The notes: generated from the letters alone by a model not told the origin. DNA of 64,000 bases from Arcicella rosea (GCF_014204325.1 NZ_JACHKT010000014.1:1-64000); one strand, 5' to 3'. Positions 52,142 through 62,391 are shown, counted from the stretch's first letter. Translations and numbers: made by a program.

Positions 52142-55100
52142 CTAATTTATTCCTCTCTCATAAATGGTAGGAATATAATGTTTACTTTCCTTGTCTTCTG
52201 GGTCGAGAGAAACAGATTCGGTAGAAGTATTTTCTTGAAACCAAGCAAAAACTAAAGGAAGTATAATTAAAGCAGCAAAAGTTGAGGCAATTAATCCGCC
52301 AATCACGGCACGAGCCAGCGGAGATGTTTGGTCACCACCTTCGCCCAAACCCGAAGCCATCGGAATCATCCCCACGACCATCGCCACACTTGTCATTAAA
52401 ATCGGTCGAATCCGCAAGGCTGCTGCTTCTTTGGCTGCTTCCAAAGCATTTCCTGTTACTTTTCGGAGTTGCTCGGCATTGGTAATGAGTAAAACGGCAT
52501 TGGCAATAGATACGCCGACCGACATGATAATTCCCATGTACGACTGTAAATTCAAGGTAGAATTCGTCAATTTCAGCATTAGTAAAGCTCCTAAAATCAC
52601 CGCAGGAATCGTTGTGAGAATGACGATAGATACTTTAAATGATTGAAAATTAGCTGCTAACATCAAGAAAATCACCACAATGGCAACTAATAAACCAGCT
52701 TGTAAACTGTCTAAAGTTTCTGTCAATACTTTACTTAAACCGATGGGTTCAATGGTTAAACCTCTTGGCAATTCTCCGAGCGAAGCAATCGCTTTACTTA
52801 CATCTGCTGTTGCTGTTCCTAAATCTTGTTTGTATAAATTGGCAGTTACCGAAAGCGTTGGTAAAGCTCCTAAGTTATCGTTTTCACCATAAATGGTATC
52901 GTTCTGAATCGTCGCAACGTCGCTCAGAACGGGCCTTATTGAATTTCTCTGCAAAGCAATTTCGCCAATATCACCCACGCTGGTCATTTTATTTTCAGGA
53001 ATTTGTACCTGTACACTGTAAGTCAAACCTGATTTTTCATCAACCCAAACACTTTTATCGGTATAACGAGACGAAGAAGTAGAGGCCGTAAGTGTACGTG
53101 AAATTTCACTCATATCCACACCCAATTGCGAAGCTCGTACTCGGTCGATATTAATATTAATCGCTGGGTATTTGATGGCTTGTCCCAATTGTACATCTCT
53201 CAAATAGCTGATTTCGTTTAATTTAGCAATCAACTTTTTGGCATATTCTTCGTTGTTTTTCTTACTTCTTCCTGCAAAACGTACTTCAATTGGCGTTGGC
53301 GAACCTTGGCTTAGAATTTTATCCGTCAATTCAATCGGTTCAAAAGAAAGTTTCAAATCAGGAATGGTTGCTTTGATTCTTTTTCTGAAATCATCCTTGA
53401 GTTCTTCCAAATCCACTTTAAAATGTTCGTTTAGTTGAACTTGTAAAACGGCTTCTTGTGGGCCACTCATAAACAAGTAAATCGGACTGGTAGAGAAAAG
53501 TCCGGGATGTTGCCCGACGAAAGCAGAAGTAATTTCAACGTTTTCTTTACCAACCATTTTTTCAAGAATGGCGATAGATTGAATCAGTTTTTGTTCGGTT
53601 CGTTCAATTCTTGTTCCTTCTTTGGCACGCAAACGTACTTGAAATTGTCCGCCATTGGTTTTGGGTAAAACGTCTCTTCCGATAGTACTTAGCAACAAAA
53701 ATGCTAAACCAGAAATAACGACTAAATAACTTATAACCAATATTTTACGATAAGGAAAAATCTTTTCAAGCATTGCTAAAAACGAATTTTTGAAACGGTC
53801 GAAAATACTTGGTTTTTTAGGAGGATGTTCTACAAAATACTTTTTCTGTGTAATCTGATTGAATTCTGATTGAACACTTATTTTAGAAGCAATGAAATCT
53901 TCATTATCTGGCAAATTGGTACTGTGTGGGCGTTCGTGCGTTTTCATCAACCAGTTTGCCATAATTGGCACAAAGGTTTGCGACAAAAGGAATGAAACCA
54001 ACATTGAAAAACCAATCGCCAAAGCCAAAGGCAAAAACAAAGCTCCAGGAATGCCCGTCATCGTAAAGGCTGGTGCAAAAACTGCCAAAATACAGAAGAG
54101 AATCAAGAGTTTCGGGAAAGCAATTTCTTTACAAGCATCCCAAACGGCTAAGGCTTTGGGCTTGCCCAAATCTAAATGTTGGTGAATATTTTCAATCGTT
54201 ACGGTGGACTCATCGACCAAAATACCAATGGCTAAAGAAAGTCCACTGAGCGTCATGATATTAATGGTTTGTCCGCACAATTGTAAAAAGAGTACGCCAG
54301 CAATGATGGAAGTCGGAATCGTCAGGATTACAATCAAAGCCCCTCTGACATCGCCCAAAAAGAGTAAAACCATCAAACCCGTTAAAATTGCCCCAATTGC
54401 TCCTTCGGTAAGTAAACTTTTTACGGCATTGATTACATAAACAGATTGGTCGAATTCATAAGAAAGTGTAACATCTTCGGGCAATTGACTTTGGAGTTTG
54501 GGCAAAGCTTTTTTAAGATTCTGCACTACTTCCCAAGTAGAAGCATTGGCAGATTTGGTAATTGCCAAGTAAACAGAACGTTTGGCATTGATTAAAGCAT
54601 AACTTCCCGTAATATCGGCGGCATCTTCTACTACAGCAACATCTCTCAGAAAAAGGTTTTGGACACCACCTTTAAATAGCGGGATTTGCTCAAAATCTTT
54701 GACCGTCCTAATCGTCGTGTTGGATGGCGTGATATAATTATAGTCACCAACACGCACGTTTCCAGAAGGAGAAGTTTGGTTATTGAGCCGAATGGCTTCT
54801 ACAATTTGATCGACCGTCATATTATGCGAACGCATCAATTCTGGGTCGGCTTTAATCACAACCGTTCGCACGTTTCCGCCAAATGGAGCAGGAGAAATCA
54901 ATCCCGGAATTGAACTAAAAGACGAACGAACATAAGTATTGGCAAGGTCGGATAATTCATTATTGGAACGAATTGGACTACTCAAAACCAATTGCCCAAC
55001 GGGTAAAGTAGAAGCATCAAAACGTAAAATAAAAGGCGGTTGCGAACCGGGCGGGAAAATTGCTTGGGCTCGGTTACTAAAAGCGGATACTTCTGCCGCC

Positions 55101-55411
55101 GCCTGAGCCATGTTTGTTCCTTGATAAAAAGTAAGTTTCATCAAGGTTAAGCCTTGTATGTTTTTGGTTTCTATGCTTTTTACACCAGAAACATAGAGTA
55201 AAAGATTAACGTATTGACGCCCAAAAAAAGACTCCATTTGTGTAGGCGTATAACCGCCAAATGGATGTGAAATATAAATCACGGGCATATTCATATCAGG
55301 GAAAATATCAATTTTGATATTCCTGATGGCATTGATACCAAAGAACAACAAACCCGCCACCAATACAAGTATCGTGATAGGTTTGCGTAAGGCTGTTTTG
55401 ATTAAATTCAT
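52142..55411 (-). CDS. RND efflux permease (efflux operon 2), divergent proton-relay motif
   Basis: Inner membrane permease of 1089 residues with the RND plan: N-terminus ALRKPITILVLVAGLLFFG, porter loops, and helix 4 motif GILVDESTVTIENIHQHL. The Asp-Asp pair of AcrB is Asp-Glu here, and the Lys of helix 10 is absent (GVSIANAVLLITNAEQL). This form is known among Bacteroidota and proteobacterial permeases of the HAE group, so it is a subfamily trait and not decay. The channel gene ends two bases upstream, so translation is coupled. Substrate unknown. Confidence 0.92.
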   Translation of the reverse strand: MNLIKTALRKPITILVLVAGLLFFGINAIRNIKIDIFPDMNMPVIYISHPFGGYTPTQMESFFGRQYVNLLLYVSGVKSIETKNIQGLTLMKLTFYQGTNMAQAAAEVSAFSNRAQAIFPPGSQPPFILRFDASTLPVGQLVLSSPIRSNNELSDLANTYVRSSFSSIPGLISPAPFGGNVRTVVIKADPELMRSHNMTVDQIVEAIRLNNQTSPSGNVRVGDYNYITPSNTTIRTVKDFEQIPLFKGGVQNLFLRDVAVVEDAADITGSYALINAKRSVYLAITKSANASTWEVVQNLKKALPKLQSQLPEDVTLSYEFDQSVYVINAVKSLLTEGAIGAILTGLMVLLFLGDVRGALIVILTIPTSIIAGVLFLQLCGQTINIMTLSGLSLAIGILVDESTVTIENIHQHLDLGKPKALAVWDACKEIAFPKLLILFCILAVFAPAFTMTGIPGALFLPLALAIGFSMLVSFLLSQTFVPIMANWLMKTHERPHSTNLPDNEDFIASKISVQSEFNQITQKKYFVEHPPKKPSIFDRFKNSFLAMLEKIFPYRKILVISYLVVISGLAFLLLSTIGRDVLPKTNGGQFQVRLRAKEGTRIERTEQKLIQSIAILEKMVGKENVEITSAFVGQHPGLFSTSPIYLFMSGPQEAVLQVQLNEHFKVDLEELKDDFRKRIKATIPDLKLSFEPIELTDKILSQGSPTPIEVRFAGRSKKNNEEYAKKLIAKLNEISYLRDVQLGQAIKYPAININIDRVRASQLGVDMSEISRTLTASTSSSRYTDKSVWVDEKSGLTYSVQVQIPENKMTSVGDIGEIALQRNSIRPVLSDVATIQNDTIYGENDNLGALPTLSVTANLYKQDLGTATADVSKAIASLGELPRGLTIEPIGLSKVLTETLDSLQAGLLVAIVVIFLMLAANFQSFKVSIVILTTIPAVILGALLMLKLTNSTLNLQSYMGIIMSVGVSIANAVLLITNAEQLRKVTGNALEAAKEAAALRIRPILMTSVAMVVGMIPMASGLGEGGDQTSPLARAVIGGLIASTFAALIILPLVFAWFQENTSTESVSLDPEDKESKHYIPTIYERGIN

Positions 55412-55413
55412 TA

Positions 55414-56817
55414 TTATCTAGCTTGTTTGATGAGTAAATCGATGTCTCCGTTGCTGGCTGCTTTCAATACTAAAGCTTGCCAAACGTTGGCATAGGCAAC
55501 GCTGATATTGGTTTCTGCTCTGTTCAGCACGAACAAAGCTTGCGTAAGGTCGATGATGTTTGAAAGTCCATTTTTGTACAAAACAGCTTTTTGTTCGTAA
55601 ACAATGCGAGCCGCATCTAATTGTATCGGTGATTCTTTGTAAGTCAACAAAGCATTTTCAATGCGTTGGTCTGCCAAAATCATTTGGCTTTTCAGTTGAT
55701 TTTCTATCAAATCGTATTCACTTTTTAAGCCTTCGCTGATAAACTGTTGAGCTTTAATTTGATGATTGATTTTGGTGGGCGACATAAAATTCCAGAACAT
55801 CCCAGCTCCAAGGATAAAATTACTTCTGGAAGGAGCAATGCCCGAAAAGTAGTTTTTATCCACATGATTATTGGTAGGAGAGTAGTCATAGTCAAAACCA
55901 GAGGCTTTCGACTGAAACGAACCGAACACACTAATTACGGGTAGTTTATTTCTGCTCAGGAGTTTCTGCGTATTTTCAGCAATGTTAATGCGTGATTTTA
56001 CCAATTGAAGAGTCGGATTATTTTCTATCGCTAAAGTAGAACCCAACTGCTCAGGAATTTTACTGAAATATAAAGTATCTAATTGAAAATGCTTTGTTGG
56101 CGTGTTCAATAAAATTGCCAATTGGTTAGTCGCCTGTAATTCAATGTTTTGTGCCTCAATTTCTCCGAGTCTGGCATTAGAAACCTCTGCATTAGTAATC
56201 GAAGAGTCCACGCCTGCATTCAAACCATTCGCTGTTCTTGCTTTGATTACATCACGCAAGGCTGATACTCTTTTGTAATTCTGCTTACTAATTTCTACGA
56301 ATTTTTGTGCAGTTAGAAGACTGAAATAGGCTGCGGTGATTTTAATAGCATGAGCAAATTTTTCTTGTTGTAAATCTAATGAATCTCTTGAAACTTGCGA
56401 ACGGGCAATGTCCACACTTGCTTTTAAGCGACCAAAAGTATATACATCCCAGTTCACGTTTGAGGCGTACAAAGCTCCAAAAGCCGTATTCCAATTTTGG
56501 CTTGCTGAACTTGGACCAGCCGCAGCCATCCCAACGCCTCTGTAAGGATACAAAGAGCCAAATTGACCGTTGGCTGTTCCGTAATTGTTTTGTATTGCCG
56601 CAGTTACATCTGGCAAAAACTGTTTCTGAGCATTTATTACTAAGGCTTCCGATGCTTTTAAGTAATTCTTTTTGGCTTTGATAGAATTGTAATTTTCTAA
56701 GCCTACCTGAATGGCATCGGATAATTTCAAGAAAGGTACTTGTGAAAATGTACTGCTACTGCCCAGAAAACAGCACAGTAAAAACAGAAGACTTATGTAT
56801 TTTTTGGAAATTATCAT
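55414..56817 (-). CDS. TolC-family outer membrane channel (efflux operon 2)
   Basis: 467 residues: signal peptide ISLLFLLCCFLGSSSTFSQ, then two OEP repeats (LSDAIQVGLENYNSIKAKKN at the start, AARIVYEQKAVLYKNGLSNI in the second half). First gene of the minus-strand operon with the permease and adaptor. ATG 56817 is used; ten codons upstream a TTG is in frame but precedes the signal sequence. Confidence 0.9.
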   Translation of the reverse strand: MIISKKYISLLFLLCCFLGSSSTFSQVPFLKLSDAIQVGLENYNSIKAKKNYLKASEALVINAQKQFLPDVTAAIQNNYGTANGQFGSLYPYRGVGMAAAGPSSASQNWNTAFGALYASNVNWDVYTFGRLKASVDIARSQVSRDSLDLQQEKFAHAIKITAAYFSLLTAQKFVEISKQNYKRVSALRDVIKARTANGLNAGVDSSITNAEVSNARLGEIEAQNIELQATNQLAILLNTPTKHFQLDTLYFSKIPEQLGSTLAIENNPTLQLVKSRINIAENTQKLLSRNKLPVISVFGSFQSKASGFDYDYSPTNNHVDKNYFSGIAPSRSNFILGAGMFWNFMSPTKINHQIKAQQFISEGLKSEYDLIENQLKSQMILADQRIENALLTYKESPIQLDAARIVYEQKAVLYKNGLSNIIDLTQALFVLNRAETNISVAYANVWQALVLKAASNGDIDLLIKQAR

Positions 56818-57116
56818 ACTGAAATGAATGATTGATGTGAAGTGCAATGAAATAGTCTATTGTGTTGACCAAATATATTCAAAGATTTTGATAGCATTTA
56901 TAGGTTCTTGTCTCTAAAATGGATATTTCTCATTCTATAAAACATTTATAGAATCTTTTGTAGAAAAAATAAAAAAATATAAATAATTTAAGAAATTGGT
57001 ACTGAGGAACAAGTACTTTTTAGCATTTGAAAGAATTAGAAATCATAATATTTCGATAACGAGCTACTATTTTATTCCTAATACTTTTGTGATTTTAAAA
57101 CATATTCACCAACACA

Positions 57117-58952
57117 ATGAAAAGACTTCATTTACTTTTTTTACTCTTTTTTATCGGAAATAAAGCGATGGCACAGCCTACAAGCTATTCCATGAAAAAT
57201 ACTCATGCCCATAACGATTACTTGCACGAACTTCCCTTTTATGAAGCCTACTCTTTACATTATGGTATGATTGAAGCCGACGTTTTCAAGCAAGGAGACG
57301 ATTTGATGGTAGCTCATGAAAAATCTTCTATTCGTCCGAATCGTACTTTTAAAAATTTATATATTGAACCGCTGTTAAAACAAATTAGCTTAAACAATGG
57401 AAAGGTTTATGCCAACGGACAAAGACTTCAATTGCTGATTGATATTAAAGAAAATGGATTTGAGGCTTTGCGATTGTTGGAAAAGCAATTAACACCTTAT
57501 CGTAATTATTTTGATGTAAAGAATAATCCTGATGCCGTTCAAATCGTCATCAGTGGCGATATGCCTGAAAGTATTGATTTCGATAAATTTGATGAGATTT
57601 TTTACTTCGATGGTCGTCCGAGACAAAATTATTCCGTAAAAAACTTCGAGCGTGTCGCTTTGCTAAGTACAAGTATTACAGATTTTACTCGTTGGAATGG
57701 CAAAGGACTCATCACAGCACCACAATACTTAAAAGTAAAAAACTTTGTGGATTCTGTGCATCGCATTGGCAAACCAGTACGTTTGTGGGCAGTTCCTAAT
57801 TCGTTGACGGCTTATAAAGCGTTGATGAAATTGGGCGTTGATTATATCGGTACGGATAATTTATCAGAACTGGCAAATTATATTAAAAATCTGGAGGCTT
57901 TTTCTGCCAAACCGATTGCTCAACACATTCCTTATTTGCCAATGTATCAAGTTGATGGTATTCAAAAGAAATCAAAAAATATCATTTTCTTGATTGGTGA
58001 CGGCATGGGATTAGCTCAAATTTATAGCGGCATTGCAGCCAATGGCGGAAAGCTGAATTGGACTAATTTCAAACACATTGGTTTTTCAAAAACTAATTCT
58101 GCGGATAGTTTCTGCACGGATTCAGCAGCAGGAGCGACGGCTTTTTCTACGGGCGAGAAAACTAACAATCGCTATATCGGCATGAGTACCGAACAGCAAC
58201 CTTTAGAAAATATTGCAGAGATTTTGGACAAAAAGAAAATCAAAGTAGGCTTGGTTGTTTCTGAAGAAATTACGGGAGCTACGCCAGCTTCTTTTTACGC
58301 TCATCAGCCAGAAAGAGATTGGTCACAACTGATTGCCAATGATTTAGCTACCAGTCCGATTTCATTGACGATTGGTGCAGGCGTAGAATCTTTCAGACCA
58401 GAAACGATTGAACAACTCAAGAAAAAAGGAAAAGTATTTACTAAAATTGAAGCTTTGGAACAGGTAAAAACCAAAGAAAAAACCTTTGTTTTTGTTGATA
58501 AAAACGAAGTACGCCCCAAACACGAAGGCAGAGGAGAGTATCTTTCAGAGGCTTTTGAGGCTGCCGTAAAACAATTGGAAAGTACTTCGCCAAACGGTTT
58601 TTTCTTGATGTTGGAAGGTTCAAAAATTGATTGGGGTGGACACGCCAACCAGTTGAATTATGTAACAAACGAAATGTTGGATTTCGACAAAGTAATCGGA
58701 AAGGCTTTGGAATATGCCGATAAAAATGGCGAAACCACGATTATTGTTACTGCCGACCATGAAACGGGCGGTTTGTCATTATTAGAAGGCGATTTCAAAA
58801 CAGGAAAATTAGAAGGAAGTTTCAGTACCAACGACCACTCAGGAATTGCTGTTCCAGTAGTAGCTTATGGCCCAAATGCACAAATATTCACGGGTTTTTA
58901 TGAAAATAATACTATTTTTGAGAAGTTGCTTAAATGCCTGCGGATAAAGTGA
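57117..58952 (+). CDS. Fusion of PLC/GDPD-like phosphodiesterase and alkaline phosphatase
   Basis: Exported protein of 611 residues. After the signal peptide (LHLLFLLFFIGNKAMA), residues about 25-265 form a PLC-like/glycerophosphodiesterase barrel (NTHAHNDYLHELPFYEAY, MIEADVF, VAHEKSS, KLGVDYIGTDNL). Residues about 283-610 are an alkaline phosphatase: IIFLIGDGMG with metal ligand Asp295, CTDSAAGATA with nucleophile Ser336, GGHANQLN (His) and VTADHETGG (Asp-His). The phosphatase part is shorter than E. coli PhoA. The fusion could hydrolyse a phosphodiester and then remove the phosphate. It is followed by a hairpin and the SNF2 gene. Confidence 0.88.
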   Translation: MKRLHLLFLLFFIGNKAMAQPTSYSMKNTHAHNDYLHELPFYEAYSLHYGMIEADVFKQGDDLMVAHEKSSIRPNRTFKNLYIEPLLKQISLNNGKVYANGQRLQLLIDIKENGFEALRLLEKQLTPYRNYFDVKNNPDAVQIVISGDMPESIDFDKFDEIFYFDGRPRQNYSVKNFERVALLSTSITDFTRWNGKGLITAPQYLKVKNFVDSVHRIGKPVRLWAVPNSLTAYKALMKLGVDYIGTDNLSELANYIKNLEAFSAKPIAQHIPYLPMYQVDGIQKKSKNIIFLIGDGMGLAQIYSGIAANGGKLNWTNFKHIGFSKTNSADSFCTDSAAGATAFSTGEKTNNRYIGMSTEQQPLENIAEILDKKKIKVGLVVSEEITGATPASFYAHQPERDWSQLIANDLATSPISLTIGAGVESFRPETIEQLKKKGKVFTKIEALEQVKTKEKTFVFVDKNEVRPKHEGRGEYLSEAFEAAVKQLESTSPNGFFLMLEGSKIDWGGHANQLNYVTNEMLDFDKVIGKALEYADKNGETTIIVTADHETGGLSLLEGDFKTGKLEGSFSTNDHSGIAVPVVAYGPNAQIFTGFYENNTIFEKLLKCLRIK

Positions 58953-58953
58953 T

Positions 58954-59012
58954 GAGCTTTGAGCCGTGAGCTATAAGCTTTTTTAATGCTCATAACTCAC
59001 GGCTCAAAGCTC
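58954..59012 (+). repeat. Hairpin between phosphatase and SNF2 genes
   Basis: 25-bp arms with two mismatches: 58954-58978 (words GAGCTTTGAGCCGTGAGC) and 58988-59012, loop 9 nt. It starts one base after the phosphatase stop and ends ten bases before the next start, filling the junction. Confidence 0.8.
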
Positions 59013-59022
59013 AAAGCCAAAT

Positions 59023-62000
59023 ATGCTCCCTCGTCAACATACATATACTTTTGAAAATACCCCTCTTTCAAATCTTACTTACCTTACGATTTTAAAGCAT
59101 AGTTCTTCGTTGATTGCTACGGATGAAAAAGGTTTTTTTGAGCTTCAACCCGAAAAAATCGACTTGAATTATGTAGAAATGCCCGTTTATCTGAATCGGC
59201 AAGATTTTCTTATCGTCACCGTCAAGCAAGAAAAAGACAGGCTCGACATGGCTTGTGAATGCAATGCAGCCATCAAAAATCTTTGCGAACATCAAGTACA
59301 AGTACTCCTCAACCTAACCGAACGCCAACATTTACGCATTTTTTTTGACGATGCTTTACGCCACAACAAAATGTTGGCTTTTGCCAAAGACTATGGTTTA
59401 GAAAACGAAAAAGCTTTAGACGAGTACTTTCAAATAGAATATCATCCTTTTAAAATTCAGATAAAACCTAAACTCAAAGAACTGATAGCGGTTAATCAAG
59501 CGGCGAATGAGTATTTGAGTACCAATTTATTGCCAAAATCGACTACACCAAATGGTCATTTTGACCATTTAGGAGAAAGTCAAAAAATGTTTATCGTAAT
59601 AGCCAAACATCGCTATTACGACCATTTGATGGTTGAACTTTACCAAGCTCCTTTTACGAAAGAAGGTAAACTCAAAAATCCACTAAAAATACTCAATCCA
59701 TTAGATTTTATCTGGAAAACTACTGAAATAGAAGAAGTTAAGTTTTTTTCAAGTGTGCTGAAATTTCAGCAACCCAATGGCGAAAAGGCATCAAAATTAC
59801 TTTTTGAAGGACTAAAAGCTTTGGCAAAAAATCCGCTAAATCTTGAAGTATTTTACCATGAACCTAAAATTTCAGAGAAAGTAAATGCCAGTTCTGTACT
59901 TCCAATTCATTTGAAATCGCTGAAAATGGACATGAAAATGCAGATTGATTACAAGGATATTTTTCATGAAGTTTCGGCTGAATTGTTAATAAATGATAGG
60001 GCTTATTCATTAGAAAACCTTACGGTTAAATTCGATTATTTTGTTCAAATCACCGATACTTTGTACTTGATTGAAAATCCTGATTTTCTGAAAGTCATTA
60101 CTTTTTTCAAGCAGCATAATCATAAAATGCTGGTGCATCGCTCTAAATTTGAAGAGTTTCAAAAGAATATTTTATACAAATTGGAGAACAAAATTCGAGT
60201 ACATTATTCCTACATTCGCCCCGCTACGCCTGCCCAAATTGAAGAAAATACCATTGATATAAATCAGCAAAAAATCATTTATTTATCTGATTCAGAGGAT
60301 TATATCTTGATTACGCCCGTGATTAAATACGGAAAAATTGAAGTGCCTGTTCTGTCAAAAAAACAGCTTTATGTATCGGATTTTAATGGAAATATTTTTT
60401 CATTAGACAGAGACGAAAAAGCAGAAATTCAATTTACGGCAGATTTAATCAGGCAACATCCAGATTTTGAAGACCAGCTCGACCTTGATTATTTCTATTT
60501 GCATCGTGGGGCTTTTTTGGATGAAGACTGGTTTTTAGAGGCTTTCGATACTTGGCAAAAGCAAGGAATTACGATTTTGGGCTTCAATGAACTCAAAGAA
60601 AATAAACGAAATTATCATAAAGCGGTCGTGAATGTCAGCGTAACCAGTGGCATTCGGTGGTTTGAAACAGAGCTTTCGGTTTTGTTTGGCAAACAGAAAG
60701 TTCCTTTAAAACAATTACAAAAATCGCTCAAGCACAGAAGTAAATATGTGCAATTGGGCGATGGCACTTTGGGCATTTTACCGACAGAATGGCTACAAAA
60801 ATTCACGGAGTATTTTGAAGCTGGCGAAATTGTTGAGCAAAAAATCAGGATTCCAAAGAGTAATTTTTCGGAAGTAAGAAAACTATTTAAAGAAGAATTT
60901 TTGGCAGATGAAGTAAAACAAGATTTGAAAATTTATGCTGAAAAACTGAAAAATTTCAAGCAAATCGAAAACGTAGCAATCCCCGAAGGTTTGAATGCGA
61001 CTTTGCGAGATTATCAAAAACAGGGCTTAAACTGGCTTAATTTCTTAGATGAATTTGGCTTCGGCGGTTGCTTGGCGGATGATATGGGCTTGGGTAAAAC
61101 GATACAAATTATTGCTTTTATTTTATCGCAAAGAAGTAAAAAAGTACAAAATACAAATCTGGTGGTAGTGCCTACTTCCTTGATTTTTAATTGGGAAGCC
61201 GAAGTTGCCAAATTTGCTCCTTCTATCAAAATCCTGAATGTTTATGGAGCAAACAGAGAGAAAAGCACCGCTAATTTTGATGACTACGAAATCATTTTAA
61301 CGTCTTACGGAACACTTTTGTCGGACATTACTTTCTTGAAAAAATATCATTTCAATTATGTTTTTCTGGATGAATCGCAAGCCATTAAAAACCCCAATTC
61401 TCAGCGTTATCAGGCGGCTCGTTTGCTGTCGGCTCGTAATAAAATTGTGCTGACAGGTACGCCCATCGAAAACAATACTTTTGATTTGTACGGTCAGTTG
61501 TCTTTTGCTTGTCCGGGTTTGCTTGGCGGGCTTCAACATTTCAAAGACCATTATTCAATGCCGATTGATAAGTTTAAAGACATAAAAAAAGCGAAGCAAT
61601 TACAAGAAAAAGTAAGTCCTTTTATTTTACGAAGAACCAAAAAACAAGTAGCCAAAGAATTGCCCGATAAAACCGAAGTAGTGATTTTTTGCGAAATGGG
61701 CGAGCAACAAAGAAAAGTATATGATGCTTATGAAAAGGAATTTAGAGACTTTCTGAATCATAAAATTGAAGGTGATATACCAAAAGAAAGTATGCACATT
61801 TTGTCTGGTCTGACGAAGCTCCGACAAATCTGTGATTCGCCAGCTTTGCTGAATGACGAAGAGTTTTATGGCGGAGAATCCTCTAAAATTGAGGCTTTGA
61901 TGGAAGAAATTGAAATGAAATCGTCGGAACATAAAATCTTAGTTTTTTCACAATTCGTCACCATGTTGGATTTGATAAAAAAAGAACTGGTAAAGCGAAG

Positions 62001-62391
62001 CATTTCATTTGAATACTTGACAGGTCAAACTAAAAACCGAGAAGAAAAAGTAAATGAATTTCAAGGCAACGAAGCAGTAAGAGTATTTTTAATCAGTTTA
62101 AAAGCAGGTGGAACAGGCTTGAATTTGACCGAAGCAGATTATGTATATTTGGTTGATCCTTGGTGGAATCCTTCGGTTGAAAATCAGGCAATTGACCGCT
62201 GTTATCGCATCGGACAAAAGAAAAATGTAGTGGCAGTAAGGTTGATTTGTCCGAATACACTTGAAGAAAAAATCATGCGTTTGCAGGAATCCAAAAAAGA
62301 TTTAGTCGGCGATTTAATCAAAACTGATACTTTGATGTTGAAGTCATTTAGCAAAGATGATTTATTGGCTTTGGTGGGCGGCAAGCCGTGA
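59023..62391 (+). CDS. SNF2-family helicase with SWIM-like zinc finger
   Basis: 1122 residues. A SWIM-type motif, Cys78-x-Cys80 with Cys88-x-His90, lies near the N-terminus, then a long unassigned middle, then the SNF2 motor from about 650: motif I DDMGLGKT (about 685-692), LTSYGTLL, motif II LDESQAIKN (DESQ instead of DEAH), VLTGTPIENN, LSGLTKLRQICDSP, and motif VI QAIDRCYRIGQKK. Bacterial SNF2 proteins of this type are ATP-driven DNA translocases; the particular role is unknown. A parS-like palindrome is embedded at 59552-59568. The start ATG 59023 follows a junction hairpin. Confidence 0.9.
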   Translation: MLPRQHTYTFENTPLSNLTYLTILKHSSSLIATDEKGFFELQPEKIDLNYVEMPVYLNRQDFLIVTVKQEKDRLDMACECNAAIKNLCEHQVQVLLNLTERQHLRIFFDDALRHNKMLAFAKDYGLENEKALDEYFQIEYHPFKIQIKPKLKELIAVNQAANEYLSTNLLPKSTTPNGHFDHLGESQKMFIVIAKHRYYDHLMVELYQAPFTKEGKLKNPLKILNPLDFIWKTTEIEEVKFFSSVLKFQQPNGEKASKLLFEGLKALAKNPLNLEVFYHEPKISEKVNASSVLPIHLKSLKMDMKMQIDYKDIFHEVSAELLINDRAYSLENLTVKFDYFVQITDTLYLIENPDFLKVITFFKQHNHKMLVHRSKFEEFQKNILYKLENKIRVHYSYIRPATPAQIEENTIDINQQKIIYLSDSEDYILITPVIKYGKIEVPVLSKKQLYVSDFNGNIFSLDRDEKAEIQFTADLIRQHPDFEDQLDLDYFYLHRGAFLDEDWFLEAFDTWQKQGITILGFNELKENKRNYHKAVVNVSVTSGIRWFETELSVLFGKQKVPLKQLQKSLKHRSKYVQLGDGTLGILPTEWLQKFTEYFEAGEIVEQKIRIPKSNFSEVRKLFKEEFLADEVKQDLKIYAEKLKNFKQIENVAIPEGLNATLRDYQKQGLNWLNFLDEFGFGGCLADDMGLGKTIQIIAFILSQRSKKVQNTNLVVVPTSLIFNWEAEVAKFAPSIKILNVYGANREKSTANFDDYEIILTSYGTLLSDITFLKKYHFNYVFLDESQAIKNPNSQRYQAARLLSARNKIVLTGTPIENNTFDLYGQLSFACPGLLGGLQHFKDHYSMPIDKFKDIKKAKQLQEKVSPFILRRTKKQVAKELPDKTEVVIFCEMGEQQRKVYDAYEKEFRDFLNHKIEGDIPKESMHILSGLTKLRQICDSPALLNDEEFYGGESSKIEALMEEIEMKSSEHKILVFSQFVTMLDLIKKELVKRSISFEYLTGQTKNREEKVNEFQGNEAVRVFLISLKAGGTGLNLTEADYVYLVDPWWNPSVENQAIDRCYRIGQKKNVVAVRLICPNTLEEKIMRLQESKKDLVGDLIKTDTLMLKSFSKDDLLALVGGKP
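59552..59568. promoter_or_regulatory. parS-like palindrome 5 (inside SNF2 gene)
   Basis: ATGGTCATTTTGACCAT, with matching arms ATGGTCA and TGACCAT around TTT. It fits the form of the sites at 4505, 4941, 5011 and 39207, and is flanked by CAA and TTA. It encodes NGHFDH in frame, so chance is possible. Confidence 0.4.

Noticed and set aside
53892-54440. Plus-strand open frames opposite the second RND permease
   Set aside because: Antisense reading of a conserved membrane protein gene; Lys/Pro-rich translations arise from the complementary codons.
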